Positions 47,468 through 58,880 of a stretch of DNA of 64,000 nucleotides are shown here, one piece after another. This stretch comes from Artocarpus heterophyllus. Its lineage: Eukaryota; Streptophyta; Magnoliopsida; Rosales; Moraceae. The stretch lies in NCBI GenBank assembly GCA_025403435.1, contig CM046330.1:17506239-17570238 (forward strand). The letters are read 5' to 3'. The notes beneath the pieces are model-generated. The model worked only from the letters and a program-made list of their open reading frames with translations, had not been told where the DNA came from and made no database searches. The first letter of the stretch is position 1; every line of letters starts with the position of its first letter. The translations under genes and the position numbers were made by a program.

Positions 47468-48429
47468 TTTTAATCTACAATAAAGAATCATATACCAAAC
47501 ATAAGCAAACATATCATAATAATTTAGTAAGATAACATAATCATGTATAGCATACAAATGTGCTTATGTGTCAAAACCTTGAAAATATTACAACCTTACA
47601 ACGATAATTCCCAACTCGTAATTTAACAAGCTCTTAGGAAAGTCCTGCCAAATTAAATCAGGAACACGGATCCCTTTCTAATTAATATATGTCCATCCAG
47701 GACCCGTATGATCCAGCATATATTAATAATCGTTTCTTTGGCCATTAATTTTATTAATAGAGCTCCTAGGGGAGGTTAATAATAAAATTAACATGAGTAT
47801 ATAACAATCATTTCAATAATTTATCTATGATTTAGAATCACCACTTAGGGGCGTATAATAATAAATTATGCTAAAATACCTTATCCTCTCGAAGATCCAA
47901 CCTGAGTACATGATGAAATCCCTTCCTAAAGGTCAAAACCACAATGTGCTACCTATGAACTAATGATGGATGCCATAGGTCCTCTCTTTGAAAACCTTCT
48001 CCTACTCATTCTTTTGAAATCAAGGTTTTATTCTATAAACATGCATGAACAACTTTTTAATGAGCGGCACTTCCTATTCTATATGACATGTTATCAATAT
48101 ATACGGCAAATCACATTATAATGCAAACAAGCAAAGCGATCATGCAAAGCCACAAGCAAAATAATAATAAATAACCGTAATATTATGGTTCCACCCTAGA
48201 GAAAAGAAAACAAAGATTACAAGAGAATAATCAAAACTTATTTTCGATTCTTCATCTTTGAATCTTCAAATTGTATCCTTGTTCATGTAACATCCATCTT
48301 CAAGTCTTCAATCCTATATAGATGAAAAACTCCATATTTTCAGTCATATCTAATTTTAATGTTTCTCAAAATTGTCCCAAAAATAAAATCAAAACTGCAC
48401 TCAAAACACACATTTTTTGAAAAATTTAC

Positions 48430-48665
48430 AGCTTTTTGTCGGCATGCAATCTGTGTAATCGGCCTGCCAGTCATGACCCTCCGGCCTACCGAATGTCACA
48501 ATCTGACCTATCAGCCATGACAGATAGGCATGCCAAACTTGAAAGTTTGGCCTACCGCCACAGCCACCACATTTTTGCCTCGCTGACGACCTACCGAACC
48601 TAACGTCTGGCCTACCGATCTGTGACCATCGGCCTGTCGGACTTGAAGGTTTGGCATGCTGACCG
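48430..48665 (-). repeat. Array of GGCAGGCCGA-type near-palindromes in the B1 leader
   Basis: Decayed copies of the motif (for example ATCGGCCTGCCAGTC, TCGGCCTGTCGGAC on the plus strand) are spaced roughly 20-25 bp in the untranslated leader between primer site and gag. It is the counterpart of the B2 array at 33601-33806. Confidence 0.8.
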
Positions 48666-49154
48666 AGTAAAAGTCATGCTTTTTAGAAAATATAGTTTTT
48701 TAATGCAATTTATCAATTTTATTCTCAACAATTTAAAAACATAAAATTAGTGACTTAGGAAATACCTGGGGAACATTATTATCCATCTTCTAGATCCGTC
48801 TTCTCCGAATGATTATTTAATTATAAAATTCTTACAAATTTAAAATTAAATAATAATTCATAGATAGAGATGATAGTCTGTCATCTAATTACATGAAAAA
48901 CTTATATACACATTCTAATCTCTAAAGAACCATAACCGGCATAAATTAATTAATTAATTAATAATTAAATAATAATTTAATCAACCATAATTAATTAATA
49001 AACATTCACCATATAATCCATGACAACATAAAAATATATAAAAACCTAGAGTGCCAACTCTCTAAAAAATTACATTCAAGCATAGGAGAGATCAAGATCA
49101 CATAATTTATTCATAGAGCATGATCACAAACTTGTAAATTTACGTAAAAACCAT

Positions 49155-49167
49155 GGCTCTGATACCA
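49155..49167 (-). other. Primer-binding site of B1
   Basis: The minus strand reads TTGGTATCAGAGC two bases inside the 5' LTR, the standard plant Copia primer site for initiator tRNA-Met. Confidence 0.93.
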
Positions 49168-49169
49168 AT

Positions 49170-51110
49170 TGTTGAAAAAATAGTATGCAGTGAAATTTTA
49201 AAAATTTTATACCAGAGTATTTTCTAAAACACAAGTTTGACATACTATATGCATAAATTAACCAGATCTTACTAAACTTGTATGCCGAAAAAGCTCCACA
49301 ATTGATGAAGAGAAAAGACATTGTAGAAGGACCTCAACTAACTAGTCTTCTTTGCTATTCTCTATCCATGACCGATGTGTGTGTGGGAACACTCGTGTAC
49401 CTCTTCCATAGGTGGCTCTCCTTCCAACCAATCAAGAAATACCCAAAGCTATAGTTTGTGATTTGAGAACAACAGCTCTCCAGCGAGTTTTAGAGTCTCA
49501 CTGGCAGAGTACTCACTCTAGATTTCTCAATTGATCTAAATAACAATGAGTCTCACTCCTCTTTTATAGAGGTTGGGCCCAAGGGTCAGTCCTTATCAGT
49601 TAAGGCCTTCAAAATTTGAATCAGAATCAATATTAGATAAAAAAATTGTGTCTAAAAATACGTGATCAAAAATCGTTAGGTCAGTAGGCCGAACTAGTAG
49701 ATCGACCTGCCGAACTTAATCCATCAGTAGGCCAAACCTGAAGATCGGCCTGCCAAACTTAAGATTTTTGATCCCTGTGAATCTTTAATTCCCACCTGAG
49801 ATTCCAGGATAGAGCCTCAATTTTAATTCAAATAAACCAATAGAAAATTTATCTGATTAAAATAGTCATATCTAGATAATTTCTAGGAAAATAAATATTC
49901 CCGATAATTCAATAAGTATATCTCGAATTAATTTTCATAAAATTAATTCATTTGATAAACAAACATGAATTATCTGATCCTATCAAATTTTCAGCCAATC
50001 TGATAATTTGACACAAGTCACCAATTATTGAAAAAGCACGTCGTATTGTTATAAGATTTTTATGAGCTAGCAAAGGGGACCTGATGGACCTATATACTTC
50101 AAGCTCCTGATAATTATGAAAACCCAATATCCTAGATTTATATTTTATAATTATCAACTCCAACACTACTCCATTAAAAGTCCAAAGCTGCACTCTCAAA
50201 CTATATAGAATTATGAAGCCCATATAGCTAAGTCTCTATAATATGTCATAATGTATCGTATCCCCATAGGATTATTCATAATCAGCTTAAGGATAAATTC
50301 TGTCTTACCTTCCTGATTATTTTTATCTTACGTTCTATTATCTCACCATCAGAAAACTTACCATCCAAAGACAGTATACCATTCGGTTACACCTATGTAT
50401 CTAAATGGTTGAGCACTCCATTTTTCCAATTACAGGATAATGTATATAAGAGGGTATCATTTACTCCTAAAGAGGAGCTATGAATTCCATATCTATGAAT
50501 AATAGGTCTATACTATCAAGAGTCAAGCCTTCAACAGTATCGGCATGCGTACCAATATAAAATATGGATGTCACCCTTTGGTACATCAAAAGACATAAGT
50601 CAAGACAACAGGCCCACTATTCATCTTAGGATTAAGATACACACATATGATTGTCTAAAGGGAATCGATTTGCCAAGACAAAATTATTAATCCAAATCGA
50701 TTCATTTTATGTTTCGATCCAACACATCGTCATCTATGACAATGTGTCAATGTTTCTATTCACGGAGTCCACCTCCAATGGCCATGACAAACTATCTCTC
50801 ATTAAGGATATAGACAACATAACAATCTTTACATGAATAAAGCGCTCAACTTTATTCCCTCGATTGCAGATCTTGTAATTTAGATCGTCATCTTTAGAAT
50901 CATGTCTTCCGCATAATCTATCTATCATATGCCTGATTCTAAAGGTTTAAACCGACAGTCATAGACTTTTGTTTGCTTATCATACATTCAACAAATATGA
51001 ACGTAAAGAGGACAATATTTGGTATATAAATAATAAATAAATTCTTTATTGATAAAAATATCTCCAAAAACATATTACATTTTTACTTCTTAGGGCATAC
51101 ATATCTAACA
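49170..51110 (-). repeat. 5' LTR of B1 (1941 bp)
   Basis: Intact LTR starting TGTTGAAAAAA and ending CATATCTAACA on the plus strand. A TATA-type promoter (TATAAAAG on the minus strand) lies near 49563-49571, with decayed GGCAGGCCGA motifs just upstream in minus orientation (about 49680-49760). Confidence 0.92.
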
Positions 51111-53342
51111 ATTTATGCTTCATAAGTAATGCAGTATAGAAATTAGACTGTGTAAAGCTAAGCAGTATAGGAATTATACTGTGTGGATGATAGTAGAAGC
51201 TTATGGACCATGAAATACAATGTAGGAAAGAATGCTAGCAGTGTGAGACATACCAGTAGTATAAGAAAAATACTATCATAATAAATTTAGACTGTTAAAA
51301 AGTTTATATGAGACCCACTTTGGTGCCACCCTTAAAATGGGTAAAAGGACACCTCACCCTTGGTCTCCATCATTTTCTATGCAAAAGTTTTTTTTAAAAA
51401 AAAAAACTCCTTTTTTTCTCTCTCCAAAATTGGCAGGCGTTTAGGTAGTTTTCTCTCAAAGGTTGATGAATTCAAGCCTCCAAATTATGTTTTAAGCAAA
51501 TTCAGCGTTGAGGATCAAGGATAAATAATCTAAAAGGTAAAAATCCATTTTTTTACTATGGCTTTTTAGTGTTTTTCTTTAGGTTTTGAATGAACTTTTG
51601 AAGGTTATGATATAAATATTATCAAGGAGGGACTGCAAGGTTTAAGGCAATAGGGAAGAGGATCAAAAGCTTGGAAAATTTTAGTCAAAATTCTAAACTC
51701 AAGACTTAAATGTTTGTGTTCCTAAGCATACATATCACGTGTTTGATGTGTTATGGACTATGGCGTATAATAAAAACATTATGGCATGTTTTGTTTATGT
51801 ATTAAGTGCTTGATTAAAAGCCTAGAAGGGTTTAAATAAAATTAAACTCAAGGAAAATAATCTAAGAATTATTTTAATGCAAAAAGTATTAAAAGAGTAT
51901 TTTTGAAAGATAGAGGCCGAATTGTTTTCTGGGTTCAACATAAGATTTATTAGAAATCTCGAGCCAGACAACTTTTGTGAAGAATTCCACTCAAATTTCG
52001 GATCAGAGCAAGCCGAAAAATGTTGTTTTTGGCTCCGCCTTTTCAAGCACGTTATGAAGATGAATGAATCTAAAAAATGTAAAAAGTACAAAAGTTGTAG
52101 ATCTCATCAAAACGGTTAAAAATTATATGGTTTGTGAAAATTCTATACCGATTTCAAGTTATGAATTTTATAAGATTTTAAGCACAAAATTTCATAAAAT
52201 AGAAAATGTTATGAAATGTTTAGAATTTGATCAAGGAGCTTTTGTAAGTTTTATTCCGTGTAAAAAAAAACTAAACATTTTGATATAAAGCAGTCATTTT
52301 TGGTCCTTAGGGCAAAAATGTTAAGATTTTTGTGTTTTGGGCCAAACCCTTAAAACCGTGTAAAACTTGATTTTCACCAAGAAAATGTTGGTTTCCTACA
52401 CTACTATGGGTAGTGAGTAACCATAGGTTTCAAATTTTAAAGGATTAAAAGTTTTTACTAAGAAAAGAAAGAAAAATACGCGAAGGGTGTAACCGCAAAG
52501 ATTTTCAAATTAAGGGTCAAAACTATAAAGTTTGATAAGATAGATTTCAATGAAACAAAAACTATTGTTTTTTTCCATAATGTAATGAGAAGTAAAGAAA
52601 TATAAGTATTGTTTTAAAATGGATTTCAAAAGTTTTCTAACCCGTCAAGGGCAAAATGGTCATTTTCTATAAAATAGCTAAAACAGACCTGAAACACCCA
52701 ATATCAAAATATGTCCCATAACAGGAATTTTCTGTAACACATAAGTTATGAGATGGTAGAGTTAAGCAAGAAGTGTAGCAAAGTTACGAGACCCACAAAA
52801 AACCCATTAAAGATAAAATCGTCATTTTTAAGCAAATGGCTAAAACGGAGCCGAAGACTCCAAATTAGCAAAACTCTCTCAGGCAGAAAATATTTTGTAT
52901 CATGTTCATTAATGAAACCATCGAGTGAGATAGGAAAATTAACTAAGGGATGTTCAAGTTAAGTAAAAGAAAGGTAAACCAATAGGTTACAAAGTTAAGT
53001 AAATAAAAAGGTAAATTGATGGATTACAAAGTTAAGAAAGTTAAGTAAAGAAAAAGTAAACCAATAAGATACAAAGTTAAGTAAAAAGGAATGAACGTTT
53101 AATGTTTATGTTCAATTATCAATCGAGTAGATTGATAATAAGAAAGCTTAGCTAACAGTCAGGTGTTATTTGAACAGGGCACAGAAGCCGACTAATAAAA
53201 GGAAAAAAGGAAATGAAATGGAAATGCTAGAGCGTTATTCAGGTAAGTTTCATACCTTACCTATGGCATGAAGAAAATGATTTTCTAATGCTTTATATAT
53301 GTTTACAAATGTGTTTGCAAATTATATGTATATTGTTTTTGA

Positions 53343-53720
53343 AGTATGTTTGCATATGCTATGCATCAAGTTTTAAAGATCAAGTCAATACTTGCAAAGT
53401 ATTTGTAATTGTTATGTCTAAAGTATGTTTGTATATGTTATGTATAATGTTATAAAGTTCAAGTAATATGTTTTATGTTTACATATGTTATGCATAAAAT
53501 TTTAAAGTTCAAGTCAAGATTTTCAATGTATTTGCAACTATTGTGTTAAGAGTATGTTTGCATTTGTTGTGCAAAAAATTTTAAACATAAAGGTAAGACT
53601 TGCAATGTATTTGCAATAATTATGTTTAAAGAATCTTTGCATGTGTTATGCATCATGTTTTAAAGTTCAAGTCATGATTTGCAACATGTTTGCATTTGCT
53701 ATACTTAATGTTTAAATGCT
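53343..53720 (+). repeat. 79-bp tandem repeats in the level-2 LTR
   Basis: AGTATGTTTGCATATGTTATGC-like units begin at 53343, 53422, 53551 and 53630, that is 79-bp steps with one truncated copy between 53470 and 53551. Each unit ends with AAAGTTCAAGTCA and TTGCAATGTATTTGCAA-like sequence. Confidence 0.8.
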
Positions 53721-54680
53721 AAAGTTATAGCATATGATATGTTAGCATTTGATTTGCTCACAAAAATTTATAAGAAGGTAAAACAAAGGTGATATTAAAG
53801 TGCCGTACTAGCCTCCTTGATATGAGGTATACTTGTCATGTTAAGTTATGACCTCGGTATTCAATGGTTTCAAGTCTTCCACAAGGGAAGCATCATGCTT
53901 ATGTTTATATGATTAATGATATTGGTACGAACACTAAAGTTCGCAAAATAAGGAAAGATATAAATGATGATAAAAAGTTTAATTTTAAGTAAGATGTGAA
54001 TGATCATAAGAAGCTCATAAATGGATGTTCATAAATGAGCATAGATGGAATCATGCATTATGATATTGCTTGCATTCCTTGTTATGAAATGTTTAAGAAA
54101 ACATTTTGAGAAATGTTTTACGGTAAATGTTTACGAAGAATTTTTTTTATGAAAAATGTTTACAAGAAAAGGTTTATGAAGTTTTAGGAAAGAAAGTTTT
54201 AAATGTTTCATGAGATAATGTTTGAACTTACTGAGCCTGAGCTCGTTACAAGTTTCTTCATACTGTAGGCAGTCCTATGGAAGACCAGTAAGACTGGTTG
54301 AAGAACTCGATGATGCGAGGAGACATATGCGAAGATTGGGTATGGATACCATAAAAGTTTGTTTTCACTACTCAAAAAAAAAAAATTATTTACTATTTGA
54401 TATAGATTTTTCAAAGTTTTAAGAAAGTCAATGCCTAAGGAAATATTTTATAAGAAATGTTTTAAGAAAAGCATTTAAAAAATATTTTTTGAAATGTTTT
54501 AAACAATTACAAAGTTAAGTTTTAGGTTATGTTTCAGTTTACGTTGCAACGAATAAGTAAGATCAATTCAAAAAAAGATGTCTAAGTAAGTTAAGCGATA
54601 GCCGAAAAAGTGGGGCATCACAGTGAGAGTTTTGGGGCGACGGCTATTTTTTTGTATCGATTAATACTCACTAGAGCGTA

Positions 54681-54693
54681 TGCTCTAATACCA
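54681..54693 (-). other. Primer-binding site of element A
   Basis: The minus strand reads TGGTATTAGAGCA, one transition from the common plant Copia site TGGTATCAGAGCA (initiator tRNA-Met). Its 5' LTR should lie to the right but has no recognisable boundary. Confidence 0.8.
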
Positions 54694-55564
54694 CAAAGAG
54701 TTTAAGAGAAATGAAAATAATAAGAAAAATAGCTTGGCATCATTTCCTTAATAATACGTTCAATATCTATACAACTTTAATAATACACATAATTGGAAAA
54801 GAATACATATTGAGAAAAAGAAACTAACTGATGTTAACAATTATTATAGGAATAAAATCTATACACCTTGAAATAGCTTATTTATTACTTATCCATTTTT
54901 TATTTCATGTTAACCTTAATTGGATGAATAGGGCATGAGATAAGAGGAGTGTTAAGGAATGAAATGATTAAGGATTTCTTCAAAGTTATTTGGTATGAGA
55001 GGAAGACAGTAGCTCTCCATTTTGTTGTTTGGTATGAGAGGTGGAAAGTATTTAGTTTTATTACTAAATACAAATTCACCCTTGTTAGAAACAATTAAAT
55101 TTACTTGAAATTTTTTGTTTTTAAATATTAAATTGAATTTTTCGAAGTAATGGACATACTAAAAATTTTTGTTAAGAGAACAAGTATAATATGCAACAAT
55201 ATTTTCTGTTTTTGAAGAGAATACATATAATGTATGTATGTTTATACGATATGCATAAATATATATACACGTAAATCTAGACTTAAAAATATGCGATGCT
55301 AAAAATAAAGAAAAAAATGTTGTATATATTATAACATTAGTACTATATTATGGCGTCTGTGACTTAACTAGCATTACGTTTCCATCTTAAAGCCTTATCA
55401 ACTTCGTTGCATAAAAAAAAAAAAAAAAAAAAAAAAAGAAGCCTTCGGATGGGCTTAAAAAAATTTTGCCAACTTTCTCCCACTAGCCTATGAATGATGA
55501 TGTCATCTCAAAAATGTGCAAGCGAAATGGATTTTTTTTTCTGTAAATTTATATATTGAGCAAC

Positions 55565-55595
<31 letters not shown>

Positions 55596-55778
55596 AGCTC
55601 CACTTCAATCCATCTATTGATGCCTGAGATCAACATAATAACACGTATAGAAGCGTATGGTGATCTAGTTTCTTGTTCTATCTGGCTCCACCTAGTCTAG
55701 TCGGATTTGTAAGAGAATAAAAGTCTTCATAGTAAGGGGACACCAGTGTAGTGTCTTCAAAAGGCACTCTAACGCTTA
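54694..55778. other. AT-rich stretch, possibly the 5' LTR of element A, then spacer
   Basis: By position the element A 5' LTR should start at about 54694, but neither its end nor a partner was found. Further right are an imperfect duplication of TTTGGTATGAGAGG (54989, 55030), an A-run (55411-55437) and an (AT)n tract (55565-55592). No genes seen. Confidence 0.5.
55565..55592. repeat. (AT)n microsatellite
   Basis: About fourteen uninterrupted TA units. Confidence 0.92.
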
Positions 55779-55942
55779 AAAGGGTGCTTGGCATAGGGTG
55801 GTCCGAACCATTATCTTAGAACAGCATAAAGCTCTCACATGCTAGATTAAAAAGAAAAAAGTTGCTATAGTGTAAAGTTCTCATATGCTACAGTAAAAAC
55901 AGTTCTAACCAATGGTTCTTTCCACTATGCCAAACACCTTAT
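55779..55942. mobile_element. MITE-like element with terminal inverted repeats (about 160 bp)
   Basis: The left end GGGTGCTTGGCATAGGGTGG and the reverse complement of the right end, GGTGTTTGGCATAGTGGAAA, match over about 14 of the first 16 bases, and GAACCATT follows in both. Flanks read TTAAAA and TTATAA, which would allow a TAA-type target duplication as in PIF/Harbinger MITEs. It has no coding capacity. Superfamily assignment is inference. Confidence 0.65.
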
Positions 55943-56266
55943 AAGTCAGTGCTCTGACAAGAAAAAGCAAAGGGAAAGACGGAGTAAGGGAAGAATACTT
56001 GTACCTTTGTGGCGAAGTTGATGCTCCTGCCCATGACCTAGGTGTATTACTGTATGAAGCCTAGGTGACCAACGACAGGTGTCACGATCTCCGAATAAGA
56101 AGGATTGCCCAAAAGAGGCTGAGATGGTGCCACGTAGTCTTTGGGTTGTGAGGAAGTGTTAGTGTATCCGGTAGGGATGATCTAGTTGAGGTTTGACCAC
56201 CTTGCTAGTTCTGTGGAGTTGTTCTCCATGGTTGTTTTGCCTTGGTCAAACAGATCCTGGTCGAAC
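55943..56266. other. Unassigned spacer
   Basis: Moderate GC, no open frame of note, no repeat recognised. Confidence 0.5.
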
Positions 56267-56657
56267 TTGTAACGCCTTAATCCCCCATAGGCCCACCTGG
56301 CGGGACCCTAATATAGTTGGATCTTATACTCGTTACTGATACATACTATCGCTTCTAGGCACTTAGTAGTCCTCAGAGATATCTTCATGTTCCCCAATAC
56401 TTGAACTGAAGACTTCCCTTCTTATATGGTTCTTAAGTCAAGTGTTGGTACCAATTGATCTTGAAAGTCAATTGGTACCAACACTTGATTTAATAACCTT
56501 ATAAGGAGGAAGGTCTTGGGTTCAAGTGGTAGGGGATGCAGAGAAATACTTGAGGGCTGCTAGGTGCCCAAAAGAGATTGTACATATGAATAATGAGTAT
56601 AAGATCCGACTATATCAAGTCCCACTAAGTGGGCCTCATAGGGGTTCAGAAGTTATA
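56267..56657. repeat. Foldback element of about 390 bp with 190-bp arms and 9-base loop
   Basis: The left arm 56267-56458 (TTGTAACGCCTTAATCCCC ... GTGTTGGTACCAATTGA) is the imperfect reverse complement of 56468-56657 (TCAATTGGTACCAACAC ... GGGGTTCAGAAGTTATA). The central 25 bp of the arms are nearly perfect and similarity declines outward. The loop is TCTTGAAAG. The arms contain GGATCTTATACTC and AACCCAAGACCT-like blocks. Confidence 0.88.
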
Positions 56658-58019
56658 GAAATTGTAAAAAACAACATAAAACTTTCTTAAAACTTGAAAC
56701 TAAAACTCAAAATTCAACGCAAAAGAAAAAGTTTAGACAACTTAAAGTGCCTTTCAAGAATGGCTTGATTTAAAGTCATCAGCTTGGCTTTTAGAGAAAC
56801 GCTCATCAAAGAGCGCCTTCTGCCTTTAGTAGGTGTCATACAACACGTCTTGTGATATGATGCCCTCAAATGCTCAGGCTTGCTGGGGTTGTAGGAGTGA
56901 TGCTAATATCCATGGAGGAGGTGTTGGCTATGTGACGCCCAGAGAAGCGGGTCAGTCAGTTTTAGGTAAAGAAGTTAAAATTAAGGTAAATTAAAAGAAG
57001 TAAACAAGGTAAATAAAGAAAAAGTAAACAAATATATGTAAAAAGTAAATAAAGAAAAAGTAAATAAATTAATTAAAATTTTCATTTGAAATAAATATAA
57101 TAAAAAATAAATAATATCATCGGCGGTCACCATCACGTGAATGCCACGAAGGTGGGGCCGAAACCTTATTATCATTCACCATCATGTGGGTGTTTACCAC
57201 GAAGGTAGGTAGGTAAATAAAATACAAATAACATCAATAATAATAATAATACAAGAATACTGAAAATCATCGTCTCTAAGATAAATTAAAAAAATACAAT
57301 TAATAGAGACAAAAACGGCATCAACATCAGGACAAGTCATATAGGACACATATCATACCACAGTCTCAAAGAAAATACCATTTCAACCCATAGAGCCAGG
57401 TTTTGATCCTGGGCCTATCCTTCCTCCTTAAAACCTAGAAGAGGGATTAAAAAAAAGGAAAACATGAGCGAAAGGCTCAGTAGGATAATTATTTAAAAAC
57501 AAGTTATTTTAAAATAGTAATCAGAAACAGAGAATTGTTCACAAATCATTCTTTCCGAAATAAATCTCAAATCTTAGCAAACCAATAAAAACACTTGTAT
57601 GAAACTTGATAAAACATCACTGTACGGGTTTTGAAAATCCGAAAGGAATATCAAAATATAATTCTTCAGAATCAAGACAAAAATTATTTTCAACAATCAT
57701 TCAAAAGGTCAAGCATTTGGCCAAACAGTTTAAAAAGCGCTGCCATAGAAAGGGATAGAAAATATCCTACCTTAATTTGAAATTCCAATAACATAAGCTT
57801 CAAATAAAATCAAACTCAAGCTTCAATCAACATTCAAGAGCTTAAAAACTGCATTTAAAATCAGAAATTACTTTCACCAAATATCATTATGTTAATTTAA
57901 TTATCAATGTGCCTTTTGACTCAAAATAATCATAATACAAAATCATAATCTTTTCTAAAACATCTCGGAATCATTAAACATTGAAAACCGAAAGAAAAAT
58001 ATAGTTTTCAAAGTTTACA

Positions 58020-58155
58020 GTCGACCTGTCGAACATCCTAGTTCGGCCTGCCGAACCTGCACAGTTCGGCCTACTGAACATCCAGACCAACCTGTCAACT
58101 TCTTGAATCCGGCATGCCGAAGATCAAGTTCAGCCTGTCGAACTGGCAAAATCTG
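58020..58155 (-). repeat. Six copies of the GTTCGGCAGGCCGAAC-type motif in the solo LTR
   Basis: On the plus strand: TCGACCTGTCGAAC, TTCGGCCTGCCGAAC, TTCGGCCTACTGAAC, CCAACCTGTCAAC, TCCGGCATGCCGAAG and TTCAGCCTGTCGAAC, about 20-24 bp apart. The same motif and spacing as in the B-family Copia elements. Confidence 0.88.
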
Positions 58156-58585
58156 GGGACCCGAGACTTCGAGTTTCGACGTCCCTGAACTCAAAATCTA
58201 ATTTTAAAACCTGTTTTTCAATTCCCAAATCATGAAAATCATATAGAAAGTATAGAAAATCATAGTACAACAAATTTAAACTCAATTTCACAATTGATTT
58301 AAAAATCAAAGAAAAATGTCAAAACTTGTTTAAATCAATTTTTGTTCAAATAAAGCTTAAATTCATAGCAAAACAAGTGCCATAAACTTAGATTAAACGT
58401 TATCTAAGCTCAATAAAGTTCAGATTCAACAATCAAAGAAAATTTAAAAAATTAAAATTTAAAACTTTGAAATTTTAAGAAAAAGGGAAAACTAACCTTT
58501 GATGGCTTTTTGGATGAAAAAGTTGATAAATTGAACTTGTTCCTTGGCCTCAAATTAGTGGTAAAGAGCTTGAATTTAAAAATTT

Positions 58586-58676
58586 TGAGAGAGAAAGAGA
58601 GAGAGAGCTAGGAGAAAAAAAGAGAGAGCGTGAAAGAAAGAAAAAGGAAGAGAAAAAGAAAAGGAAAAAGAAAAGG
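58586..58676. repeat. Purine tract (GA/AAG-rich), about 90 bp
   Basis: Almost exclusively A and G on the plus strand, with GAGAGA and GAAAAAGAAAAGG units, near the minus-strand 5' side of the solo LTR. Confidence 0.88.
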
Positions 58677-58880
58677 CCCAAGGGCATTTTCATAAATACG
58701 AGAAAATGTGGAATAAAAATATCATTTAGTATTTTAAAACTAAAAATCAAATTTTAAAATATAACAAATGCAACAAAATTTTAAATAACTAAAATTAACA
58801 TAAAAAATCACATTGGCATACTTAATAATTAAACTTAACATAATTAATCTCACTTTAAAATTCAGGGGTGTTACAGGCTA

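Larger units (their letters stand above)
21023..51110 (-). mobile_element. Level 3 of the nest: Copia element B1, its 3' LTR split by a Gypsy element
   Basis: The right LTR is 49170-51110 (1941 bp). The left LTR is 21023-22606 joined to 43135-43493, 1943 bp in total, the same length once the level-4 element is removed. LTR ends are TGTTG...TAACA. Flanking 5-mers AATTA and ATTTA differ at one base. Gag to RNase H lies at 43508-47467 on the minus strand. By eye the two LTRs differ at about one base in ten over their first 200 bp, so this is an older copy than B2. Confidence 0.9.
20577..54622 (+). repeat. Level 2 of the nest: Gypsy-type solo LTR, about 4 kb, interrupted
   Basis: The left part 20577-21022 begins TGTCATACCCGAGAATTTTT and the right part 51111-54622 ends GTGGGGCATCACA, ends typical of Tekay/Del-like Gypsy LTRs. 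Flanking 5-mers are GTAAG (20572-20576) and GTGAG (54623-54627), a target duplication with one mismatch. A 30-bp tandem array at the end of the left part resumes at the start of the right part, supporting one original sequence. No gag or pol was found with it, so it is best read as a solo LTR of about 3.95 kb. Confidence 0.75.
18120..54693 (-). mobile_element. Level 1 of the nest: old Copia remnant (element A), split by later insertions
   Basis: The minus-strand remnant is in two parts, 18120-20576 (integrase, protease, gag) and 54628-54693 (leader and primer-binding site). The minus-strand leader at 54628 continues directly into gag sequence at 20576 once the intervening DNA is removed. RT and RNase H are missing; the element is truncated near 18120 and no LTR was found on the left. 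Everything between 20577 and 54622 is a later insertion. Confidence 0.8.
56931..58875 (-). repeat. Gypsy-like solo LTR (1945 bp) with perfect GGCTA target duplication
   Basis: Ends are TGTGACGCCC and GGGTGTTACA, inverted with two mismatches in ten. GGCTA lies at 56926-56930 and again at 58876-58880. Read on the minus strand it starts TGTAACACCCCTGAATTTTA, the usual start of Tekay/Del-like Gypsy LTRs, so minus orientation is likely. No gag or pol is attached. It contains a GC-rich palindrome cluster and a purine tract. Confidence 0.88.
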
